Assembly (NCBI GenBank): GCA_964544655.1
Contig: CAZJCM010000006.1
Span: forward strand, 1-64,000
Direction: 5' to 3'
DNA length: 64,000 nt
Source: HyVt-443 sp964544655
Lineage (GTDB): Bacteria > Pseudomonadota > Gammaproteobacteria > Chromatiales > Chromatiaceae
Positions 1 to 9,136 of this stretch are shown here, piece by piece. Made by a program: the position numbers and the translations under genes. Position 1 is the stretch's first letter; every line of letters starts with the position of its first letter. Below the pieces are notes generated by a model. The model was not told the origin of the DNA. It did not search any database and was given only the letters and a program-made list of their open reading frames with translations.

Positions 1-2
1 TC

Positions 3-188
3 ATGAAACCGACTTCGCCATCTATGCGCGGTTTTACTCAGCCGCTAACAGCACTGGACGCTGCGAGGACAGAGATCACCGATCTACGCACCCAGGCAGG
101 GGCTGATCAGCGTGAAATCGAGATCCTGCGGCAGCGACTGGATGAGGGCCGCCCGGCGAAACGCTTGCCGGGATTGCCGGGCGGATAA
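3..188 (+). CDS. Possible C-terminal fragment of a coiled-coil protein, cut by the window edge
   Basis: A frame open at the left edge encodes about 61 residues. The middle part (ALDAARTEITDLRTQ, then REIEILRQRLDE) has the heptad-like spacing of a coiled coil. It may be the tail of a gene that starts outside the window or a small independent ORF. No ribosome binding site can be judged for its first ATG because only two bases precede it. A GC-rich inverted repeat (CCGCCCGGC ... GCCGGGCGG) covers its last codons. I do not recognise the family and coding status is uncertain. Confidence 0.25.
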   Translation: MKPTSPSMRGFTQPLTALDAARTEITDLRTQAGADQREIEILRQRLDEGRPAKRLPGLPGG

Positions 189-369
189 TGCGATGTGTTA
201 TGCGCCATGGATCGGCGCTGCCGATCAGAAAAGCAAGCCTCATATACGGGCAAACAAGAGTGCCTATATTTCCCCGAAACCCTTTCGTAACCTATTGATT
301 TTATTAGCCCAGAGAGTGTATATTACAATATGCATTATCAGAGCATTGAAACCTTATGTAGTTGATTAT

Positions 370-849
370 ATGAGAAAAATCAAGGTCTTATTTATCTGCA
401 TGGGCAATATCTGCCGCTCCCCCACCGCGCACGGCGTGTTTCAGGCCCTGGTGGAAAAAGAGGGGATGTCCGACATCATTGAAGTCGACTCGGCAGGGAC
501 TCACGCCTATCATGAAGGTGAGCCGCCGGATTCGCGCGCCCAGGAGACGGCCCGAAGGCGGGGGTTCGATTTGAGCACGCAACGTGCCAGGCGCGCTATC
601 CGCGAAGATTTCCATGTTTATGACTACATCGTGGCGATGGATCAGGACAATTTTCACCACCTCTATCGGCTCTCACCGGAGGGAATGGAAGAGAAGATAC
701 AGCTATTGATGGACTATGCCCCTTCTTTTCGCACCCGCGAAGTCCCTGATCCTTATTATGGTGGAACTGCCGGCTTTGAACGGGTATTCGATATGGTCGA
801 GGCGGCGGCAGAGGGATTGCTGAATGAAATCCGCCAGAAGCATTTATAG
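370..849 (+). CDS. Low-molecular-weight protein-tyrosine phosphatase
   Basis: This 159-aa protein has the LMW-PTP signature. The P-loop CMGNICRS gives nucleophile Cys10 and Arg16, and the general-acid motif DPYYGG holds Asp127. It should hydrolyse phosphotyrosine in the cytoplasm, and the length is normal for the family. The frame stays open further upstream, but the P-loop must lie close to the N-terminus, so the ATG at 370 (MRKIKVLFICMGN) is the sensible start. It stands alone, with AT-rich DNA upstream and a 307-base non-coding stretch downstream. There is no adjacent tyrosine kinase or exopolysaccharide gene, so the substrate cannot be inferred. Confidence 0.9.
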   Translation: MRKIKVLFICMGNICRSPTAHGVFQALVEKEGMSDIIEVDSAGTHAYHEGEPPDSRAQETARRRGFDLSTQRARRAIREDFHVYDYIVAMDQDNFHHLYRLSPEGMEEKIQLLMDYAPSFRTREVPDPYYGGTAGFERVFDMVEAAAEGLLNEIRQKHL

Positions 850-1156
850 CCTGTCACTCCGGCCAAATAATATATCTGGCCCTGGCCGGGGATGGGGGGC
901 AACTCGCCGCGAAGCCCCCAGGGATGGTTTCACGGCGCCCCGGCGAGCGCCTCTCCACACAGCAGCTACCTGATCCTGTTGATAGAAGTGCCTTCGGCCT
1001 CAGATTCGGGATTACCCTGTTCCGGGAATGTCGTTTACCCTTTCGGTTACACAGCTGACAGGCAATCTGTAAAAGTGGACTAAAGATCCTTTTGATGATT
1101 GCCGCTACATCATCCAGCATAACGGAATTTTCCAGGCATGAGGCATAAGCAATCAG
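850..1156. other. Intergenic stretch, no gene recognised
   Basis: These 307 bases separate the phosphatase from the response regulator. They hold GC-rich imperfect inverted repeats near 880-950 and an AT-richer segment from about 1080 that probably contains the promoter of the next gene. Short ORFs on either strand have no ribosome binding site or recognisable protein. I see no structured RNA. Confidence 0.5.
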
Positions 1157-2188
1157 ATGCTGGCTAAAAATATACTCCTGGTGGACGATTCGAAGTCTGC
1201 GAGATATGCCCTCAGAAGCATGTTGCAGCGACATGATTTTGCGGTGGAAATGGTCGACTCAGCAGAAGCTGCACTGACTTTTCTGCAAGAGAATCGGCCT
1301 GACGCCATCTTCATGGACCACCTGATGAAAGGGATGGACGGGCTGGAAGCAACTGCTCTGATCAAACAAAATCCGGCCACGAAGGATATTCCGGTGGTCA
1401 TGTGTACCTCCAACGAAGGGGGAGAATATACCGACAAGGCGAAGTCGGTCGGTGCCCTTGGTACCCTGCTCAAACCGCCTGCTCCAGAAAAACTTGAAGA
1501 AGTGATCGTTGCGGTGGAGCATGCCATCGAGGAGACCCTCCAGAAGGATGATGCGGTTGCAGATGCGGGTGAACAGCCCGTGCCGTCTGATGTCCCCTCT
1601 GCCGTATCCCCCGTCCCTGCCCGTAAGGCAATCCCTGAACAGGATCAGCTCGAGCAGATGTGGGAGCAACTACAGCCCAGGATCATGGCCCTGGTGAGTA
1701 AAGAGCTGCTGCAACTGGAAAAACGAACTGTAGGCAGCCTGCGGCAGTTACGTGATGAGATGCAGCAGAGTGTCAGACAGGCCGGGGATTCTGCGTCGGA
1801 GGCAGCGGCTGAATCCAGCAGCAGGCTGCAACGAATGTTCGACGATCAGATTGAGAAGCAGGCCTCCGATTTACAAGACCGGTTGGATGAACTGAAATCG
1901 ACGCTGCTGGAAGATGTACTCGGATCGAAGCAGTTGAACAGCCTGGCGGCAGAAGCGGCAGAAGCAGCAGAATCTGTTGCCAACCGGGTGGCGGAATCCC
2001 AGGTACAACGGATAGCCCCGGCCGCAGCCGAGCGTGCGCTGCTGCCTATCATTGATGACAAACTGGTCCAGTTGGAGGAAAAGCTGGAACAGATGCAACA
2101 GGAAACTGCAAATCGGGCCGGTTTGTTCGCAGCGGCAGCTGCTGCTGCAGGTGTCGGAGTTGCCGTGGTGCTGTTTCTGCTCACCTGA
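1157..2188 (+). CDS. Response regulator with C-terminal transmembrane anchor
   Basis: The 343-aa protein starts with a receiver domain (about residues 4-122). It has the acidic pair Asp10/Asp11, the phosphoacceptor Asp54 in IFMDHLMKGMDG, and CTSN plus a later conserved Lys. No DNA-binding output domain follows. A linker rich in Pro, Glu and Asp leads to a long Glu/Gln/Ala-rich helical region (about 160-315), predicted coiled coil. The last 23 residues are a hydrophobic Ala/Gly/Val segment ending LFLLT, which looks like a tail anchor. The gene ends exactly where the opposing barA-like gene ends, with no bases between the stop codons. A partner kinase is not assigned; the BarA-like kinase is the nearest. 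The receiver is certain, the membrane topology inferred. Confidence 0.85.
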   Translation: MLAKNILLVDDSKSARYALRSMLQRHDFAVEMVDSAEAALTFLQENRPDAIFMDHLMKGMDGLEATALIKQNPATKDIPVVMCTSNEGGEYTDKAKSVGALGTLLKPPAPEKLEEVIVAVEHAIEETLQKDDAVADAGEQPVPSDVPSAVSPVPARKAIPEQDQLEQMWEQLQPRIMALVSKELLQLEKRTVGSLRQLRDEMQQSVRQAGDSASEAAAESSSRLQRMFDDQIEKQASDLQDRLDELKSTLLEDVLGSKQLNSLAAEAAEAAESVANRVAESQVQRIAPAAAERALLPIIDDKLVQLEEKLEQMQQETANRAGLFAAAAAAAGVGVAVVLFLLT

Positions 2189-4951
2189 TCATGAGATGGT
2201 GGCATTGCTGTCAGCCAGCAATCGGGATTCTTTCTCTATGGCTGAAAGCAATCGCGCTATTTGATCCTCATCTGCTTTTTCCGCCGCCTGCTCCAGGCTT
2301 CGCAGCAATCGTTCCAACCGTGGAACACCACAAACCGCAGCGGCCCCCAACAGTCGGTGAACATGCTCCCACAGCTCAGACCATGCCTTCTGCATTGCGC
2401 TGGATTTGATCTGTTTCAGTTGCGATGGCAGTTCGTCGAGGAAGCGGTCGAATAGATCCTGGGCCAGGTCGGCCCGTCCACCAGCGATTCTTATGGCCCC
2501 TTGAAGATCGCGGGACGTTACCAGCTGGCCGTCGACCGGTAGCGGTTCCGTTCTGCCGGTGGCAGTTATGTTGGAACCCGTCTTCAGCAGATGCGTGATG
2601 ACGTGCCAGAGCTGGCTCTCATCGATTGGCTTGATCAGAAAATCATCGATACCGGCACGGAATGCGTGATCGCGGCGTGCCGGCACGGTATCTGCGGTAA
2701 GGGCAATGATTGGTGTGTGTCGATCGTCATGTTCATTGGCGCGAATCTGTTCCGTAGCACCGTAACCATCCAGCTCTGGCATATGCAGGTCCATGAAAAT
2801 AATATCGATACGATTTTGTCTGGCCTGTTTGACTGCATCCCGACCGTTGTTCACCTCGATGATTTCAGCACCGCTCTGGGCAAGCAGAGTGGATATCAGA
2901 CGCAGATTGATCGGGTTGTCATCAGCCACCAGAAAACGGGCATGCGGACAGGCGGGAACGACTGAATGATTGCTGTGTCTTGTGTGGTCATCGTTGCAGA
3001 TCAACACTTCGCTGATGATCCGCTTCAGGGAATTGCTGGTGTGTGGCTTTGACAGACAGCGTACCACCTGCAACTGCTGAACACGCTCCAGCACCTCATA
3101 TTCAGACGTGCTGAGCAGCACTACGATGGGGCAGTCGAAGCGGGCTTTAAGCCGGTTCACCAGCTGTTCGATGTCGCTAATGACGATGTTTCCTGCACTG
3201 AATCCGAGCAGGATAATATCGGTATTGGCGGGTTCCTCTAAGATGCTTATTGCTGCATGATCGGATGCGGTGACCAGAATGCCCATTGCACTAAGGCTGT
3301 GTTGCAGCGAGAGGCGTGAAAGCTGGTGATCATCCAGCAGCAGACAATGTTTCCCGGCCAACGGTGACGAGGGAGGGGGTGATGCGTGATCCACTGCCTT
3401 GGGCAGTTTCAGGAAGACATGGAAGGTCGAACCTTCGCCTTCGACGCTCTCCACATTGATGCCTCCATGCATGGTTTCGGCCAGTTTGCGGGAGATACTC
3501 AAGCCAAGACCGGTCCCGCCATACATGCGGCTGGTGGAAGCACTGCCCTGCTCGAAGGATGTGAACAGGGTTTGTTGAATCTCTTCTGAGATGCCGATGC
3601 CGGTATCAGCCACGGTGAACCCCAGCACGCACTCATCTTCTGTCTCCTCTTCCCGCATCACCCGGACCACGATTTCACCCTGGTGGGTGAATTTGATCGC
3701 ATTCCCCAGCAGATTCACCAGGATCTGCCGGATTCTCGTCTCGTCCCCAATCAGCTTGTCTGGTACGTCGGAGTAGATCAGGAGAATGAGTTCCAGTCCC
3801 TTGTCATGAGCGGCTGGTGCCAGCAGGGCGATGGGGTCCTCGAAACAGTCGCTGACCAGAAAGGGGACCGATTCCGGTTCCAGCTTGCCATATTCCAGTT
3901 TCGAGTAATCGAGGATGTCATTGATGATCTTGAGCAGGCTGCTGGCCGAGCGTTCAATGGTCTTGGCCAGATCCTGTTGCTCCTCTGTCAATTCGGTTTT
4001 CAACAGCAGTTTGGTGAAACCGATCACCCCATTCATCGGCGTGCGGATCTCGTGGCTCATGTTGGCGAGGAACTTGGATTTCGTGGTGCTTGCCTTGAGG
4101 GCCTTTTTTCGCGCCAGGTCCAACTCCACGTTCTGGATCTCCAGGGCTTCCATAGTCTGGGTCAGGTCTGCAGTGGCCTGCTCGACCTGGTGACGAAGTA
4201 TCTCCTGGGAATCCTCCAGCGTCTTGGCCATGGCATTGAATCCCTCTTCCAGACTACGCAGTTCTCCCTTCGACACCTCAGGTACCCGGACCGAGAAGTC
4301 GCCGTGTTTCATCTGTATCACTGATTGGGTCAATCGGGAGAGCGGTTTCACCACCCGGCGGCTCAGTGCATTTGCGATCAGTCCCGTGATGAGCAGACCG
4401 GCTAGCAGAAGAAGGAGAACATTGATGATGATCTGCCGTTGCTGACTGCGAAATGGGGCGTTGGTCAGGTTGATGGTGACAGATCCGATCTGGCGCGGCT
4501 GGCTGTTATTGTCTGAGTCCTGGCCGGTCTGGTCCGGATAATCACCGATCGGCTCCGATGCGATCAAAAATTGTACGGGGGCGGTGAATTCGTGACTTCC
4601 ACTGCCACCATCGGGTGAGTTTGATGTGTCATCAGATTGAGTATTGATTTTCAGGTCGACCAGCACCTGGCCCTTGTCATCCCGTATGGTAATGGAGCGC
4701 AGGTCGGGATGTGCCTTGATCGTCTGCAGGCTGGCCTTGAGAATTTTGGTGTCACCACTGAACAGGCCATAGATGCTCAGTGCCGCTGTCTGATGGGCGA
4801 TGGCATTACCGCGTTCCTGAAAGGCCCGTTCGAGATTTTTCAACTGTGCGGTAAGGGTATAGGCGGTCAGCGTCAGCGCCATGATAGCGGCTGGCAGGAT
4901 ACCCAGCAGCAGTGCCCTGATTCTGATTCTGGACAGGCGGCGAAACATCAA
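2189..4951 (-). CDS. barA: BarA/GacS-type hybrid sensor histidine kinase
   Basis: The 920-aa protein has an N-terminal membrane helix (about 14-35), a periplasmic part, a second helix (about 175-198), HAMP, a dimerisation/phosphoacceptor domain with His300 in MSHEIRTPMNG, and an HATPase domain. Two receivers and an Hpt domain follow. Receiver 1 is degenerate, with Gly where Asp is expected in DIILLGFSAG. Receiver 2 has Asp721 in FMDLHMPELDGYG. The Hpt His is about residue 865, in VHRLLGAAAVCGVPRL. This order and length match BarA/GacS, which drive the UvrY/GacA response regulator and Csr small RNAs. It is the last gene of an operon after a TonB receptor and a periplasmic binding protein. Its ATG overlaps the upstream stop by 4 bases. 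Confidence 0.9.
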   Translation of the reverse strand: MMFRRLSRIRIRALLLGILPAAIMALTLTAYTLTAQLKNLERAFQERGNAIAHQTAALSIYGLFSGDTKILKASLQTIKAHPDLRSITIRDDKGQVLVDLKINTQSDDTSNSPDGGSGSHEFTAPVQFLIASEPIGDYPDQTGQDSDNNSQPRQIGSVTINLTNAPFRSQQRQIIINVLLLLLAGLLITGLIANALSRRVVKPLSRLTQSVIQMKHGDFSVRVPEVSKGELRSLEEGFNAMAKTLEDSQEILRHQVEQATADLTQTMEALEIQNVELDLARKKALKASTTKSKFLANMSHEIRTPMNGVIGFTKLLLKTELTEEQQDLAKTIERSASSLLKIINDILDYSKLEYGKLEPESVPFLVSDCFEDPIALLAPAAHDKGLELILLIYSDVPDKLIGDETRIRQILVNLLGNAIKFTHQGEIVVRVMREEETEDECVLGFTVADTGIGISEEIQQTLFTSFEQGSASTSRMYGGTGLGLSISRKLAETMHGGINVESVEGEGSTFHVFLKLPKAVDHASPPPSSPLAGKHCLLLDDHQLSRLSLQHSLSAMGILVTASDHAAISILEEPANTDIILLGFSAGNIVISDIEQLVNRLKARFDCPIVVLLSTSEYEVLERVQQLQVVRCLSKPHTSNSLKRIISEVLICNDDHTRHSNHSVVPACPHARFLVADDNPINLRLISTLLAQSGAEIIEVNNGRDAVKQARQNRIDIIFMDLHMPELDGYGATEQIRANEHDDRHTPIIALTADTVPARRDHAFRAGIDDFLIKPIDESQLWHVITHLLKTGSNITATGRTEPLPVDGQLVTSRDLQGAIRIAGGRADLAQDLFDRFLDELPSQLKQIKSSAMQKAWSELWEHVHRLLGAAAVCGVPRLERLLRSLEQAAEKADEDQIARLLSAIEKESRLLADSNATIS

Positions 4952-5991
4952 TATCCCTCCCGGCTGGAGAGATAGCTCCTGATCTTCTCGGCAGAGGGCA
5001 GGGTGAAATCGAGGGAATCGGCGACCTGTCTGTTTATCTCCACATGAAAATAGCGAGGATACTCGGGAGGTGGCAGTAAATGGTGATGCCGCAGGAAGCG
5101 CTCAATGGTCTCGCCCAGATGGCGGCCGATGTCGTCAGGTGTCGAATAGATGGCAAGCATGGCACCCGCTTTCACATAGGCGGCAGAAAAACCGATTACC
5201 GGAACTTTGCTGTGATAACTCGAGAGCAATATGTTGAATATTGTTTTCCGGTTATAGATCACTGGGTCGGGCAAGGCCAATAGAATGCTGTTACGAAGGA
5301 GAATCCTTTTTTGTGCCGCGCCTACGGCATCTGATGATTCGACACTGGCCCAATGTACCTTCAGACCCAGTTGGTTGGCAACCAGATCTATGGAGTGTTT
5401 GAGATCGGCCGTCGACGGGCCAAGCAGAATGCTGACACTGGATGGTCGAGGGTGGATCAGTTGAATCACCTGCAACTGTCTGCGAATAGGCTGATCGAGA
5501 TAGATGGCAGAGCGTTTTCCAGCACTTTCCCCCAGTCCAGGCCTGCCTTCCGCCGAACGGGGGATCAGGGTATACAGGACTGGGTTGTCGATTTTCTGGT
5601 TCTTGATATATAAGGCCGCCTTCAAGCCGATGGTGACGATCAAGTCCCATTTGCTCCAACGATCCGGAACCGCTGTTTTACCATTCTTATCAGAGAGGCG
5701 TTCCAGGGTTATCTGGGGAGGCATGCATTCGTCAACAGATTTACTGCATTTGAAGAGCAACTGTTGCTTCAGGCTGCTGACGACCTGTGTATAAACACTG
5801 CTGTTTCCGCTCATCAACAGCAGAATCTTTTTATCTGCAGCAAACAGGGGTGATGAGAGGATGAGCAGGATGACCGCGAGCAAATGGCGATATCGCCTGC
5901 CTGCAAGTTTCCGGCGCGGCATATCTGCAGAAGGCAAAGCCGTCCGCTTGCATGCTGCATTGGATATTGCTGGATACGTGTTGGCTTTCAC
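4948..5991 (-). CDS. Periplasmic ABC-type substrate-binding protein (TrpX/YitL-like)
   Basis: The 347-aa protein resembles the ABC substrate-binding family PF04392. A basic N-terminus and hydrophobic segment (HLLAVILLILSSPLFAA) form a secretion signal. The mature part carries the periplasmic-binding-protein-like fold (KILLLMSGNSSVY, DLIVTIGLKAA, SVSILLGPS, PVIGFSAAYV). The GTG at 5991 is chosen because AGGGA lies 8 bases upstream; an ATG at 5922 would give a shorter, more typical signal peptide. No permease or ATPase is adjacent. The gene lies 29 bases after a TonB receptor and overlaps the hybrid kinase, so it may pass a ligand signal to the kinase rather than to a transporter. That role is inference. 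Confidence 0.75.
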   Translation of the reverse strand: MKANTYPAISNAACKRTALPSADMPRRKLAGRRYRHLLAVILLILSSPLFAADKKILLLMSGNSSVYTQVVSSLKQQLLFKCSKSVDECMPPQITLERLSDKNGKTAVPDRWSKWDLIVTIGLKAALYIKNQKIDNPVLYTLIPRSAEGRPGLGESAGKRSAIYLDQPIRRQLQVIQLIHPRPSSVSILLGPSTADLKHSIDLVANQLGLKVHWASVESSDAVGAAQKRILLRNSILLALPDPVIYNRKTIFNILLSSYHSKVPVIGFSAAYVKAGAMLAIYSTPDDIGRHLGETIERFLRHHHLLPPPEYPRYFHVEINRQVADSLDFTLPSAEKIRSYLSSREGY

Positions 5992-6020
5992 GTTCCCTGT
6001 CCCTGACGACGCATGGTGTT

Positions 6021-8048
6021 TTACTGGAAGTGCAGTTCCATCTGCAAAAAGAGCCTGCTCTCCCAGTTATTGAGCTGATTCCTACTGGCATAGTCGTAGA
6101 AATCGATGGTGTCACCATCGAGATTCTGTGCCACCAGCGCCACGCTCAGATCGCTCTCCGAAAACTGAAATGTCTTTCCTATACGCAGATCCCAACGTGT
6201 CGATTCAGGAATATCGGTGCCATCTCCACCCCAGGTCATGACGCTGGTGTAATAGAAGGCGCTACTGAGTTCGATGCCCTGATTGAGGGTGAAGCTGCCT
6301 AGAAGGCTCAACGTGTGCCTGGGCGCGTGCTCCCTGAGATTGCGGTATATGTAGCTGCCCGAGAGGTCGTCCTTCAGCTGAGAACCGGTCAATGTGATCA
6401 GACTGTAGCCTATTTTGATCAGATTCCCAGGTGACGGGGTATAGCGCAGATCCAGATCCAGTCCATCGAGCGTCGCATGGCCGCCATTCCGGTAGGTGCC
6501 CGCTCCTTCGAAGCCGGGGAACTGTTGCCATGGCGGCAGGCTGATGCTGACATCATGCATGTCACTGATGGTGTCTTGAATCTCCTCATGGAACAGGCGC
6601 ACATCAAGTGTCGTGCCATATTCGGGAAAATTCCCCAGGTAACCCAGCTCGAAGCTGGTGATTCGTTCGGGCTCAAGGTCGTTCTCGGTCTTGTATACGA
6701 TATCCACTGGAATCATGCCGGCAGAGAGCCAGGCCTGCAGGTTGGCGTTGTCCTCCCATAATGTCGGCATACGGTAGGCCTGAGAGGCGATGATGCGCAG
6801 GGTGTTTCTTGGATTGACGTGGTAATTGAGGGCCAGGCGGGGGGAGAAGAGGCCGGATTTCCCTTCATATTTTTCGTACATGCCGCCAAGGTTCACCAAT
6901 ACATCAGGGCGTAAACGCCATTCAATGTTGGTGAAGGCGCGCAGCTGGCCGCGGGAGAAGGTCTGGTCGCTGCCGAACAACCAGAAGCTCTCTATGCTGT
7001 CGTAGCGGCCACCGGCCCCGGAAACCGCCCGTAGCCCTTCCCCCAAACGGGTCATATACTGTAATTCCAGATCGATTCGGTGGGTCGTAAAACCGTAGCC
7101 GAGGTATATGGGCGGCGGGCCAAAGCCAAGCACGGCGAAGTCGTCGTGTACGGAGAGGTAGTTGTGGTACAGCTGTACATTCAACTCCTGGTCCGGACCT
7201 CCGCTATGGGTCCATTTCAGTTGTTGGAAGTTGCTGATGCTGTGGGTGTTTCTGGGTGGTTGGCTGGGATCGTCATAGAATCCCTCTCCCAGGTCGGCAT
7301 GGCTGTAGCCGGCTTCGAGCAATAGATGATCGTCGGTATCCTGCTGGTAGTCTCCACGAAAAGACAACCAGCGCGCATGAGAGGTGTCCGGGCGTTGATC
7401 GAAACCGTTGGTGGCGTCGTAACCGGTGGACAATCGATAATCCAGTCCGCCGGCGGAACCGCTGTAGCGGGCCTGGACCTGCCGTGTCTCGTTGCTGCCT
7501 GCCGTCGCCTTGATGTAGGTGCCGGCCTGTTCGGCAGGATGTTGTGTGATGATGTTGATGATGCCGGCGAAGGCATTGGAGCCGTAGGCAGCGGCATTGG
7601 AGCCACGGATTACTTCGATGCGTTGAATGTCGTCGATGCCGAGTGGCAACAGGGGCCAGGAAACACCGCCAAAGCCAGGGTTATAGATGGAGCGGCCATC
7701 TATCAGGACCTGCATGTCACGGGCGAATTCATCGGCCATCCCATGATAGGTGACAGTGGCCTCGCGACCGGTGATGAAGCCAACCTGAAAGCCTGGTACC
7801 AGCCGTAGCAGATCCGGGATGGTCAGGGCGCCAGAGGCCCTGATCATCTCCCGGTCGATGACCGTGAGCGCCGCAGGCGTCTCCGAAAGTGGCTGTGCCA
7901 GGCGGGTGGCGGAGAGCACCACCGGCAGGTCACTGAAAAAGTAATCTTCCCCCGGAATTTCCGGCATCTCATTGGCCTGTAAGGCGGGGATGCAGGCAAA
8001 ACCGATCAGGGCGGCCAGGGAACGCTGGCGCCATGGTTTCTGGTTCAT
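6021..8048 (-). CDS. TonB-dependent outer-membrane receptor
   Basis: This 675-aa protein has a signal peptide ending near LQANE, a plug domain (PVVLSATRLAQPLSETPAA, then RGSNAAAYGSNAFAGIINI) and a long beta-barrel ending in Phe-Gln (MELHFQ), as outer-membrane receptors do. The plug resembles that of siderophore/vitamin receptors, but the ligand cannot be read from sequence. No cobalamin riboswitch or obvious Fur box was recognised upstream. The start is placed at the ATG of MNQKPW (8048) because it precedes the signal peptide; twelve further in-frame codons lie upstream. It is the first gene of the receptor, binding protein and BarA-like kinase operon, an arrangement that suggests ligand sensing. 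Confidence 0.88.
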   Translation of the reverse strand: MNQKPWRQRSLAALIGFACIPALQANEMPEIPGEDYFFSDLPVVLSATRLAQPLSETPAALTVIDREMIRASGALTIPDLLRLVPGFQVGFITGREATVTYHGMADEFARDMQVLIDGRSIYNPGFGGVSWPLLPLGIDDIQRIEVIRGSNAAAYGSNAFAGIINIITQHPAEQAGTYIKATAGSNETRQVQARYSGSAGGLDYRLSTGYDATNGFDQRPDTSHARWLSFRGDYQQDTDDHLLLEAGYSHADLGEGFYDDPSQPPRNTHSISNFQQLKWTHSGGPDQELNVQLYHNYLSVHDDFAVLGFGPPPIYLGYGFTTHRIDLELQYMTRLGEGLRAVSGAGGRYDSIESFWLFGSDQTFSRGQLRAFTNIEWRLRPDVLVNLGGMYEKYEGKSGLFSPRLALNYHVNPRNTLRIIASQAYRMPTLWEDNANLQAWLSAGMIPVDIVYKTENDLEPERITSFELGYLGNFPEYGTTLDVRLFHEEIQDTISDMHDVSISLPPWQQFPGFEGAGTYRNGGHATLDGLDLDLRYTPSPGNLIKIGYSLITLTGSQLKDDLSGSYIYRNLREHAPRHTLSLLGSFTLNQGIELSSAFYYTSVMTWGGDGTDIPESTRWDLRIGKTFQFSESDLSVALVAQNLDGDTIDFYDYASRNQLNNWESRLFLQMELHFQ

Positions 8049-8206
8049 GGTTTGGGAACCTTTGGTCGTCTTGTCACCTTCCACTTACGTTCGTGGTGAT
8101 TTAGGTCATCCAGACATTCTCAGAGGCTTCCTTGCTTGATCACGAACGGTACGGGAGAGTATCTTATCATCGTTCTTCAATGTTGGCCGGTGGTCTGGAG
8201 TGTTTA

Positions 8207-9100
8207 ATGGGTGAGTCTGTAATCGAGAGCTGTGTGGGGCATACCCCCTTGGTCCGGCTGCAACGGATGGGGCCAGCCAACGGCTGCAGCCTGCTGCTCA
8301 AGCTGGAGGGCAACAATCCTGCTGGATCGGTGAAGGACCGGCCGGCCCTGAATATGATACGGCGCGCCGAGGAACGTGGAGAGATCAGGCCTGGCGACAC
8401 CCTGATCGAAGCGACCAGCGGTAACACCGGTATCGCCCTGGCGATGGCTGCCGCGATCAAAGGGTACCGGATGATCCTGGTGATGCCGGAGAACATGAGC
8501 TTCGAACGGCGCGCCTCCATGCATGCCTACGGTGCGGAGTTGCGTTTGGTCAGCAAGGATGAGGGTATCGAAGGAGCCCGTGACCTGGCGGAAGCTCTGG
8601 CGCGGGAGGGGGTTGGCAAGGTGCTGGATCAGTTCTCCAACCCGGACAACCCAGATGCCCATTACCGTACCACCGGACCTGAGATCTGGCGTGACACCGG
8701 CGGCAGGATCACCCATTTCGTCAGCGCCATGGGCACTACGGGTACCATCATGGGCACATCCCGCTACCTGAAACAGCAGAATCCGGCGATTCGCATCGTC
8801 GGTGTGCAACCTGCGGTGGGAGCGGCCATTCCAGGTATCCGCCGGTGGCCTGCTGCCTATATGCCAAAGATCTTCGATCCTTCGATGGTCGATCTGCAAC
8901 TGGATGTCACTCAGGAGGAGGCGGAGGAGACCGCCAGGCGCCTGGCCCGGGAGGAGGGCATCTTTGCCGGAGTCTCATCCGGTGGTGCAGTGGCGGCGGC
9001 CCTGCGGTTGGCACAGGGGTTACAGGATGCGCTGCTGGTTACCATCGCTTGCGATCGTGGTGATCGCTATCTTTCGACGGGCGTGTTTCCTGCAGAATAG
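8207..9100 (+). CDS. cysM: Cysteine synthase B (O-acetylserine sulfhydrylase)
   Basis: The 297-aa PLP enzyme makes cysteine from O-acetylserine and sulfide or thiosulfate. Visible motifs are GHTPLVRLQRM, the PLP-lysine motif NPAGSVKDR (Lys43), the substrate loop EATSGNTGIALAMA and the phosphate-binding loop SAMGTTGTIMGTSRY. Length and motif choice fit CysM better than CysK. The ATG at 8207 is preferred, with GGAG 7 bases upstream, over earlier in-frame ATGs that would add residues not typical of the family. It is transcribed away from the TonB operon and is followed at 36 bases by the YdbH-like gene, so the two may be cotranscribed. Confidence 0.92.
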   Translation: MGESVIESCVGHTPLVRLQRMGPANGCSLLLKLEGNNPAGSVKDRPALNMIRRAEERGEIRPGDTLIEATSGNTGIALAMAAAIKGYRMILVMPENMSFERRASMHAYGAELRLVSKDEGIEGARDLAEALAREGVGKVLDQFSNPDNPDAHYRTTGPEIWRDTGGRITHFVSAMGTTGTIMGTSRYLKQQNPAIRIVGVQPAVGAAIPGIRRWPAAYMPKIFDPSMVDLQLDVTQEEAEETARRLAREEGIFAGVSSGGAVAAALRLAQGLQDALLVTIACDRGDRYLSTGVFPAE

Positions 9101-9136
9101 GACTCCGGCGCAAACCGTCCCTGAAATCCAGAGGAG

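Noticed and set aside
3683..4324. A 213-codon plus-strand frame inside the kinase gene
   Set aside because: It is antisense to the HAMP and phosphoacceptor region of the BarA-like kinase and has no domain.
6021..8206. The TonB receptor as a cobalamin (BtuB) receptor
   Set aside because: No cobalamin riboswitch precedes it and its neighbours are a binding protein and a kinase, so ligand assignment is not justified.
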